Assembly: GCA_949128115.1 (NCBI GenBank)
Contig: OX421964.1
Span: 14,780,892-14,844,891, forward strand
DNA: 64,000 bases
Origin: Anaspis maculata
Lineage: Eukaryota > Arthropoda > Insecta > Coleoptera > Scraptiidae
Direction of reading: 5' to 3'
Shown: positions 57,401 to 64,000 of the stretch, piece after piece
Layout of the letters: each line of letters starts with the position of its first letter
Numbering within the stretch: position 1 is the stretch's first letter
Position numbers and translations under genes: made by a program
The notes under the pieces: generated by a model
The model's database searches: none
Told to the model about the DNA's origin: nothing
What the model saw: the letters and a program-made list of their open reading frames with translations, nothing else

Positions 57401-59629
57401 ACCGGGTGGGACGAGCTAGTCAGGTCAGAACTACGCGATCATTTTCTCGCATTCGACCAAAGCCTTACTGACCTGAGCGCGATCAAAATCCCACGAAAGG
57501 TCATCGTCGATGATGAGATCGTGACTCGCGAACTCCACGGGTTCTGTGACGCCTCCGAGTATGCTTATGGAGCCTGTGTCTTTGTGAGAACAATTAATAG
57601 CGCCGGCGCTGTGGCGTGTAGGCTTCTGTGCGCTAAAAGTCGATTAGCCCCCCTCAAAACCATTTCTCTGCCGCGGCTGGAATTGTGCGGAGCCTTACTG
57701 CTGGCCCGATTAGCAAACAAGACCGTCGCGACCCTTGGCTTTGATTTCCAAGAAACGTACTTCTGGACCGATTCGACCATTGTTTTGGCGTGGCTTAGAA
57801 CCGAACCGAGCGCGCTTAAAACATTCGTGGCAAACCGCGTGTCCGAAATCCAGAGCACCACGACGGTCGAGGATTGGCGCCACTGCCGGTCGGCTCAAAA
57901 CTCCGCGGACATCATATCTCGCGGAATGAGTCCCAAGGACCTTGCTGGTTGCGCTTTGTGGTGGCAAGGACCCGCGTTTCTCGTGACCGGTTCTCTACCA
58001 GAACCCCCTTCCCTTCCAGATTTACTCGAGCTTCCCGAACAAAGGATGCGAGCTTTGCCTGTCGCGATCGTGCCTGAATGGTCCCTACTGACAAGATATT
58101 CCAAGTTTGTGCGCTTGCAAAGAACCCTCGCGTGGATAATGCGTTTCACGGGCAACTGCCGGAAACTGTCGGCCGAGCGATCAAGGTTTTTGACAGTGCG
58201 GGAGCTGCAAGAAAGCACCAAGAAGGTTGTCAAGCTAATACAAACCGCTGTGTTCCATCGGGAAGTCACGCATCTCGAAAAATTGGGGCATGTTGACAAC
58301 CAGAGTCCTCTAAAGTCTCTTGATCCATTTCTGGATTCTGAGCGAATATTGAGAGTAGGCGGTCGGTTAAGAAATTCGATGTTGAATCCTGATCAAAAGC
58401 ATCCTATTTTATTGCCTCAGAACCATCATGTCACGCGAATACTAATAGAGCGCGAACACCAAGCCCAACTTCACGCTGGGCCACAAGCGACACTCAACGG
58501 CTTGAGACAGCAATTCTGGATCATCCACGGTCGATCCGCAGTTCGTCACGTGACTCGGAAATGTCACACTTGTTTTCGGGTGGCACCGAAATTTTTCCAG
58601 CCATTCATGGGCGACTTGCCTGCAGTCCGAATCACTCCAGCACGACCTTTTCTCAATTCGGGGGTCGATTACGCCGGACCGGTCAACCTGCGCGAAGGTA
58701 GAGGACGCGGCAAGCGCACAGTCAAAGCGTACATTGCCTTATTTGTGTGTATGTGCACCAAAGCCGTACACCTGGAGGTCGTTTCCGATGCCACCGCGGA
58801 TGCTTTTCTAGCCGCGTTCCGGCGCTTCACCTCTCGCCGCGGCAAGGTGCTCAACGTCTATTCAGATAACGGCACTGCTTTTGTAAAGGCCAACAAGGAT
58901 CTAAAGGAGCTTCAGACATTGTTTCAGCGTCGAAATTTTAACGAAGGGCTCCATGAGACCCTGAGCCAAGTTGGTACAAATTGGCACTTTATTCCCGCTC
59001 GTTCAGCACATTTTGGAGGATTATGGGAATCAGGGGTAAAATCCGTAAAGGGTCATTTGCGAAAAATGCTCGGAAATGCTACTAACACTTTTGAGGAATT
59101 GTGTACCATATTGACTCAGATCGAGGCTTGCCTCAACTCCCGACCTCTGATCCCTTTGTCCGAAAATCCCAATGACCTATCCGCCTTGACCCCAAGTCAC
59201 TTCCTGATTGGTGAACCACTCACTGCCGTCGCTGAACAGGACTTGGAGAACGTGAGTGAAAACAGACTCTCCCACTGGCAGCGAATACAGAGGACGACTC
59301 AGCATTTCTGGAAACGTTGGCGGCACGAGTATTTGAACCAGCTGCAGCAACGCACCAAGTGGCAGCGACGTTCCGGCCATCCGTTCGAGATCGGCACCCT
59401 AGTAGTTCTCCACGACGACAACCTGCCGCCACTCCAATGGCGCCTCGGACGAATTCTGGAGCTTCACCAAGGCAAGGACGGCATTCCCAGAGTCGCTACC
59501 GTGAAAACCACCACGGGTACCGTCAGGCGAGCCATCGTGAAACTTGCCGCGCTCCCGAGTGACGACACCCACAGCCCCCAGCGGAATCCAACAACGCCTG
59601 CGGCACCTCCTGTCGCAGAGAATAATTGA
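54416..59629 (+). CDS. BEL/Pao gag-pol polyprotein, 1737 residues
   Basis: The first ATG is at 54416; the frame extends five codons upstream but without an ATG. In order: an N-terminal gag-like region resembling DUF1759 (~115-265, LPTLSIPNFSGNYTDW); three zinc-knuckle-like motifs (331-394; the second, CGNCLKGGHFANSC, is canonical); an A16-like aspartic protease with DSGS at 461; reverse transcriptase (FDVVKMYRQI, YMDD at 868-871); RNase H with acidic residues at 1045 (FCDAS), 1089 (LPRLELCGA), 1119 (WTDST) and 1165 (NSADI); an H2C2 zinc module (~1350-1386); an integrase core with D1418 (VDYAGP), D1484 (SDNGTAF) and E1538 (GGLWESG); and a DUF5641-like C-terminus (~1632-1720). Length and order are normal for BEL/Pao. 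All catalytic residues I checked are present. No separate env-like gene follows. Confidence 0.95.
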   Translation: MSETLLDLVTKRATIKGKLTRGETSILAAAVDGNAESLILVSRFLKKIEPTYDEFDTIQASIEQLDTKNDHEKERASFEAIYYRVTAACEHFVNRNTEKDPPLIPDQKFSNNNNCRIKLPTLSIPNFSGNYTDWLPFRDTFQSLIHDNDDISDVEKLQYLKSCLSGEAADTIRTLSITNSNYPIAWDTITKQFGNTRLIIRSHINALIDMKPIGKGTASSLRELQNHVKTNLEVLKALNLPTDHWDALVIHLILPKLDFATRREWEIENEHDIPVMAEMLEFLRSRAQTLESLECARPASKPDYAQAPPRKFTHQRVASNVCKAKTMSRSCPVCSEEHFINQCPTFLQLIPAERIKRVKALNLCGNCLKGGHFANSCTAGACRTCFKRHNTLLHIPTTPANSANTSTGIAAVRAAPEASEDPSLVHTSTNAGHADQILLCTSMVSVKDANGQDHQLRALIDSGSMSNFLCKKAQSRLNLPLTPTNVSVIGIGQRANSIDHLTIARLKSNCSHFTASVSCLVVDSITGNLPSRTFDPKPLKIPRDVTLADPSFNQSNPIEMLIGAELFFEIQMGNTLHLGKGLPWLQETKLGWLLGGPISSRVNPRNHQLVCGLATLEAQVEQFWKIEENYASPEKRLSAEEAACEKHFSETTRRDGSGRFEVELPFRGNEIQVGNSKPIALKRLFSMERRFRKDSELRSQYSAFMKEYEALGHMSLLPEDQLDQSACYYLPHHAVFKVSETGAKIRIVFDGSCRPSGGPSLNDSLMTGPIIQQDLFSILNRFRMHPFVFSFDVVKMYRQINVARAHRAYQLIVWRENESEQIKTYQLNTVTYGLAPSSFLAVRCLKQLAMETESRFPLASTIISRDMYMDDALTGSDTLAGAIRLKSELTSILSEAGFQLCKWAANHADLLPPNSSENRSVLLNFDPEGNSKTLGQRWNCATDSFHYEFKAELPPKKLTKRVMLSRIAQLYDPLGLLGPVIISGKIIVQKLWAEKTGWDELVRSELRDHFLAFDQSLTDLSAIKIPRKVIVDDEIVTRELHGFCDASEYAYGACVFVRTINSAGAVACRLLCAKSRLAPLKTISLPRLELCGALLLARLANKTVATLGFDFQETYFWTDSTIVLAWLRTEPSALKTFVANRVSEIQSTTTVEDWRHCRSAQNSADIISRGMSPKDLAGCALWWQGPAFLVTGSLPEPPSLPDLLELPEQRMRALPVAIVPEWSLLTRYSKFVRLQRTLAWIMRFTGNCRKLSAERSRFLTVRELQESTKKVVKLIQTAVFHREVTHLEKLGHVDNQSPLKSLDPFLDSERILRVGGRLRNSMLNPDQKHPILLPQNHHVTRILIEREHQAQLHAGPQATLNGLRQQFWIIHGRSAVRHVTRKCHTCFRVAPKFFQPFMGDLPAVRITPARPFLNSGVDYAGPVNLREGRGRGKRTVKAYIALFVCMCTKAVHLEVVSDATADAFLAAFRRFTSRRGKVLNVYSDNGTAFVKANKDLKELQTLFQRRNFNEGLHETLSQVGTNWHFIPARSAHFGGLWESGVKSVKGHLRKMLGNATNTFEELCTILTQIEACLNSRPLIPLSENPNDLSALTPSHFLIGEPLTAVAEQDLENVSENRLSHWQRIQRTTQHFWKRWRHEYLNQLQQRTKWQRRSGHPFEIGTLVVLHDDNLPPLQWRLGRILELHQGKDGIPRVATVKTTTGTVRRAIVKLAALPSDDTHSPQRNPTTPAAPPVAENN

Positions 59630-59655
59630 ACCTGAGGGTTCAATGGCGGCCGGCA
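59630..59655 (+). promoter_or_regulatory. region expected to hold the polypurine tract
   Basis: Only 26 bp separate the stop codon from the 3' LTR (CCTGAGGGTTCAATGGCGGC...). A long purine run is not obvious; GAGGG is the best candidate, so the priming site is uncertain. Confidence 0.3.
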
Positions 59656-59903
59656 TGTCGTGCCCTGTATTGCCGACACTATCAATTCCACCTACGGCCA
59701 ACAGAGGGCGCACTCGGCGGTCGACTACCCCACTACCCTAAGGGTAGCTGAACACACGAACCGGAACATCCGGTCTCTTTTCCATCAACCGTCCAGCCGA
59801 GCGGACGCATCCAAAAACTATACCATTTACTACTTGTGTAACCAAAAACCAAAATAAAATACAGTCCACTAACCAACGCATAGTCACTTACGAGTACTAA
59901 ACA
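59656..59903 (+). repeat. 3' LTR of the BEL/Pao element, 248 bp
   Basis: Same sequence as the 5' LTR by eye; followed directly by TCAAT, the target duplication. Confidence 0.95.
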
Positions 59904-59908
59904 TCAAT

Positions 59909-60837
59909 AAATACAGATGAAACCAAAATTGTTCTTCTTGGAAAAAGTCACATCAGCAACTCACAGAGGCTATTTTATTATGGTGACTAGGTGCCTCAAT
60001 TATAGAACAGGTGGGTGACTATAATTACCTGGGCATACTCTTCAGCTCGGCGAGGCCGGAGTCTTTTCAAAAACTTTGGAGGATAGATTGCAGAAGACAA
60101 GAATGAAAATCGGCACAGTAACGCATACAATAGACACAACAAAGATCAATAACCTAAAATCAATCTCTCATCTCTATAGCACAATAATCATACCAACATT
60201 TTAATGCTGTGGAGAAATATGGGGCATACAATATTTGAATCAAATAGAGACTCTACAGGACAAGTTTCTCAAAAACGTTTTCTATCTTCAGCGTTCTACT
60301 CCAGGGTATGCACTCAGAGCAGAATTTAAGATCAAATAATTAAGCCTGCACTTTATAAAACAACCATTACTCTTGATGATTAAATTCTTTCATTAAATTC
60401 ATTTAATTCTTCAATTCATTAAATTCTCAGACAACAGACTGACTTATTTGGCTATTGAAAGAATTATATATCTAGACGGCAGCTTGAACAATGATCCTAA
60501 GCATAACTAGTACACACAAATTAGGGAAACTCTTCTTAACTATGATGTAGTTGTAGTTTTAGATCCTCATGCCCTCACCTTGAACGTAATTCAGTCCACC
60601 TTGAATAAAATGTTTGAACGGAACGATCTGGATGATTGGAATAAGATCCTGCTAAGCACCTATTGTCCTCATTACAAGTTCTTCACACCCGGCAACCATT
60701 TCTACACGACCCCTTACCAGTTCCTGAATGCAGACTTACCGCTACATGTCAAAAGATCCATTGCACAGCTCAGACTATCTAATCGTAAAAGCCTGAAATT
60801 GTACTTGAACAGCATTACCTACATACCTACACAGTAG
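59909..60837 (+). pseudogene. degenerate LINE C-terminal remnant interrupted by the BEL/Pao insertion
   Basis: Readable pieces in different frames are NTDETKIVLLG, YLGILFSSAR, ETLQDKFLKNVFYLQRSTPG followed by YALRAEF, and then (60580-60837) PLHVKRSIAQLRLSNRKSLK. In this order they match the region after the RT catalytic core in many insect LINEs (N--KT----F, YLG---s--g, LE--Q-KFLK-il-l-r-TP--al, lP---k---aqLRl-n). Stops and frameshifts separate them. The bases just before the 5' LTR may be the continuation, which would place the BEL/Pao insertion inside this remnant. Confidence 0.6.
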
Positions 60838-63230
60838 ATCTGGAACAAGTTTGCACGATTTGCTATCAGCACAAAGCTGAAAACATGAACTTATCCTTAG
60901 TCTATGCCCAGTCTACAGGGGTTTGAGAACAGATATGCCTGATAATTTCGGTATGGTGGTTGGATGTTTTGAGGGACCCTTCAAGGAAGGGCGCGCGAGA
61001 CATTTATAAATACCTCAAGCAGGTTATGATGCTGAGATCGGTTGTCTTGAACGAGTGAATCTTTCTTAAGGTTCAAGTTCAACCCTCAATTTTTAGTAAT
61101 TTTCGTTCAAAAATGCTGAAATAAATATATATTGTGTACGAAGTGATTTCTCACAATATATATTTTTTTCATAAAATTGCACGAAGTATTTTTTTAGTAA
61201 CATTGAAAAAATCCAAAAAACACAGCTTTTCTGTAGGTTTCCATGTCTATTTTAACGTGGAATATATTTTTTTTTTCCTCTGGAAAAGTGTGCTTTCTTA
61301 TGTAAAAACAATTTTTTTGGTTAATTTTGAACAAATAGTTTTTTTGTAACAACGCAAAAAAGGTAAAATATGCTTGTAACCTTGATATACTATCGAGTTT
61401 CATCAAAACCAATGAAGAGGAATGTGGCCCTTGATCAATACTACCGTATTGTACACAAAAAATAAAAAAGTTTTGTGTTTTTTCGACAATACATTCCATC
61501 AACGGAACTACAATTTCGAAATTCATACGCGACTATTATGCGCTGCATAGAGATGCCACCTCGGCAGGGTGATATTTCACGGAAGCTTCAGCTTCACAGA
61601 CACCAGGACACCACAGCGATCTAGTGACCGATAGGTAGCGTCGCGGTAGACTGAAGTAATCTTCTCACCGATAGTTTTGAGCAATGAGGATTCATCGATT
61701 TAGGTGAGAGAAACACAGATAGCTTGCACCCATAATTTATGACTGCACCATTCGCCAAAATTTTCCTCTTCTTGTTGTGCGATATACGTGCACTAGCGTA
61801 GCCCTTGCTCTGCACTTGATTTCACAAAGTCGGCTTCGCAAAAGAGGTAGGTACAGTTGTGATATAATTTATTGGCACGGCTGCAACTATCAAACAGGCG
61901 AATTTTGGATATTTCAGGGCGCTTTCATGTCTCGATGACTTGTGTAAGACATCTATTTTTTATAACAATTGGCAACAACAGTTGGTTGTACTCTGTTTAC
62001 CTTTGTGTGTGAAATGATTGCATAGTTACTGATGGCAAGGTGCATTTCTCCCTGTGACAAATTTACGAAGCTGTCAGCATCTGAACGGTGAGTCTTCTCA
62101 CGAGCATATTCCTACTTATTTACTGTAATTGACTATCCATATGTAAACAATCGAACATGATAACCTCAGCATTGCTTATACAAAGTAGATTGGAGGTTGT
62201 CTGCGCTAATATGCGGCCGGGGGCCTCTCTGGTGGCTTCATTGCACGGTCGGTATTAGAGTGATCCTGTGTGGCTGGACAGGACCCTTATGCGGCTCCAT
62301 TGCACGAATCGGCACAGGACCAGGTTGCTTGTATCGGTGGTGATCACCTGTTGTAGACAGACCAGGAATGAAATAATCACGCTTGATACACGTGATGTGG
62401 TTTTGAAAACAGGTGCTCGTTGGGGGTGCCATTGTACGTTTCATTATCACGGTGTTTACTTAGACTCTGGTTGGTATTTACGTGATGTTTCCGTAATGCT
62501 TATAGAAGGCCAAGTCGCGTATTTAGTAAGGCTGAGTGGAAGTGTTTTAGAGTCAGAATAATTCAAGACTGAGTTGAAGTTGAATTCAACACCGAATACA
62601 CCTGAGATCAATTCATGAGAGTAGTGTAATGCTCACACCCGTTTTATCTTTTCAGAACCAGATGACCATGACCAAACCGCCGCCTCCCATTTGCTTCCAA
62701 GATTGTTGGATTGTTTCATTAATCTGTAAAGTTGATTATTAATGAAACCAGACGTTGATTCAAATCATTGTTTCACTTTTCGTTTCAAGTAACTAGATGC
62801 CCTTTCGGCATTTACTGACTTACAGCAATTTATCGTCTTACACTTGATATCGCTGATTTGATAATTGCAGCCGTGCCATTAAATAATATCACAGCTGTAT
62901 CTAGGTACCTACAAGCGCAATGTGCTAGGTACTTAGCGTGTCAAAGTTTGACTTTTTTGATTAATTTTTCATAAATGTTTCTAGTAGCTCGGTAGGTAGA
63001 TATCTACAAGTTTCAGACAATAATTTCAACGTTCGTTCAACAACCTCCATTTGAAAACCTCGTTTTCCGAAATTTTGCTCGTAGGTAATATTTTATGACA
63101 TTACCTGTTCGGAGAGGGTCTTTCACGGCTCAAAACTTGAATGGTGAACCCACTGTGCGTTCGAATTCCAAAGGAAAGCCGAAATGGCCCATGTTGAGCA
63201 TCTTGTGAATCTTATCAGTTTAGGTACTGT
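60838..63230. other. no gene recognised
   Basis: AT-rich. A small hairpin, AAATATATATTGTG / CACAATATATATTT, lies at about 61,123-61,165, and another, GTTTCATTAAT / ATTAATGAAAC, at about 62,714-62,749. Open frames at 61,194-61,526 and 62,268-62,561 show no motif. Confidence 0.35.
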
Positions 63231-63233
63231 ATC

Positions 63234-63350
63234 AAAAACTTTTCTACTTATTGCGGTAGGCTGTGGCCTGGTCATTGGCAGATGAACGAGGCTGATTTTG
63301 GTCAGGCCACAGCCTACCACAAGTAGAAAAGTTTTTAATCATACTGCGTA
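63234..63350. mobile_element. MITE, copy 2 of the 53.3-kb family, inverted orientation
   Basis: GGTAGGCTGTGGCCTGGTCA and AACGAGGCTGATT match the complement of 53,309-53,436. Ends AAACTTTTCTACTT and AAGTAGAAAAGTTTT pair. Confidence 0.82.
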
Positions 63351-63789
63351 TTTTATTCAACATTTATATGGGAAGTTGGTAGGTAGGTACCTAAGCTGAT
63401 GATCGCAAAATGCCAAATAGGACCTTGCGGTCTGCTTTGATGATGGATATTTCGAACGCACAATACCTGGATACATTTTGTCATTGTCTTGTCCAGAAAG
63501 AACCCCGGACCCCCCTCTAAGTAGGTCAGGTACGCTTGGAAAACTATGAACACAAATTCTGCATCGCGCAAATAATTCCAAATATCATTCATAGCTATGC
63601 GATACGTTAATCGCATGGGCAGCTGCGCATGCGTGAGGGCGCCAAATAAAAAACCATACACCTGTCAGTTTGGATAGCAACAATCATAGATTAGCAACTG
63701 GCAACGTTGTTATTCTTACTACTACAAATAGCGTGCATGCACCTCTTCGTAGTCCCTTAGAATTTTCTCGGAAAAGCCATTCTCAAATC
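63351..63789. other. no gene recognised
   Basis: Starts with GTAGGTAGGTACCTAAG simple words. Overlapping minus-strand frames at 63,353-63,661 lack motifs. Confidence 0.35.
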
Positions 63790-63932
63790 TAATGGCGTTT
63801 TCCACTGGGAAAAAAAGTGCGCACTAACTGCTCTGACCTTGCGCATGGACCAATAGCAGGGCTTCCTGGTGAGTTTCTATGACAACGAGAGCAAAAAGTG
63901 CGCACTTTTTTTACCAGTGGAAAACGCTATTA
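63790..63932. mobile_element. MITE, about 143 bp
   Basis: TAATGGCGTTTTCCACTGG and AAAAAGTGCGCA are mirrored by TGCGCACTTTTTTTACCAGT and GGAAAACGCTATTA. No coding content. Confidence 0.85.
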
Positions 63933-64000
63933 ATAACACGTGTCCGCGGCATGAAATAAGAGTTAGAGTAGTGGCTTGTGGATGTTGGCGTTAGGAATGA

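Larger units (their letters stand above)
53793..59903 (+). mobile_element. complete BEL/Pao LTR retrotransposon, 6.1 kb
   Basis: Two matching 248-bp LTRs surround one long polyprotein gene; a 5-bp target duplication, TCAAT, flanks the whole (53788-53792 and 59904-59908). The order of domains (gag-like, zinc knuckles, protease, RT, RNase H, integrase) is that of BEL/Pao elements. No frameshift or internal stop was seen, so it may be an autonomous, recently inserted copy. Confidence 0.96.

Noticed and set aside
55502..59713. Many short frames on both strands within the BEL/Pao coding region
   Set aside because: They are shadows of the long polyprotein frame.

Overview
The window looks like a piece of a eukaryotic nuclear genome, most likely an insect. 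It is AT-rich overall. It has spliced genes with GT-AG introns, FLYWCH/MULE, THAP, BEL/Pao, Gypsy-type and jockey/CR1-like sequences, very many foldback elements and MITEs, and a recurrent short GTAGGTACCTAC-type motif. I cannot name the species from the sequence. No bacterial operons, rRNA, tRNA or CRISPR were seen. Most open frames in the window are chance readings through repeats.

Layout. (1) 1-15.1 kb: a minus-strand, intron-containing FLYWCH/MULE transposase-like locus (exons near 15.0, 7.5, 5.7 and 5.3/1.8 kb). Its last visible exon is split by a 3.26-kb hAT-type non-autonomous element with an exact 8-bp target duplication. Its largest intron carries a 6.3-kb foldback element (7976-14318) whose arms contain about six ~143-bp tandem units; a second foldback is nested in one arm and a small element in the other. 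(2) 15-25 kb: foldbacks and MITEs, minisatellites, and the 3' end of an LTR retrotransposon (integrase tail, purine tract, 169-bp LTR). (3) 25-32 kb: sparse sequence with a split THAP-domain exon pair. (4) 32.4-34.3 kb: a GC-rich 465-codon gag-like gene with an internally duplicated capsid segment, a TATA box, and a downstream hairpin that fits the histone mRNA 3' stem-loop consensus. (5) 34.5-39.9 kb: a four-level nest (MITE inside a 5-bp-TSD element inside a LINE inside a foldback), with target duplications readable at two levels. (6) 40-53.7 kb: THAP remnants, a Gypsy integrase tail, more foldbacks (one interrupted by a hAT element), a small retroelement-like ORF, a THAP-encoding TIR element and a hAT element with a nested MITE. 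(7) 53.8-59.9 kb: a complete, apparently intact BEL/Pao retrotransposon with two 248-bp LTRs in which I saw no difference and a TCAAT duplication, inserted next to an old LINE remnant. (8) 60-64 kb: mostly anonymous AT-rich sequence with two MITEs.

How the parts relate: almost nothing here looks like a host housekeeping gene. The readable history is serial transposition, and nesting gives relative ages. The FLYWCH/MULE gene is older than the hAT and foldback insertions in it. The BEL/Pao copy is probably the youngest event. The only proteins that look currently encodable at length are the BEL/Pao polyprotein, the gag-like protein, a 137-residue ORF near 46.6 kb and a 154-residue THAP protein near 52.1 kb.
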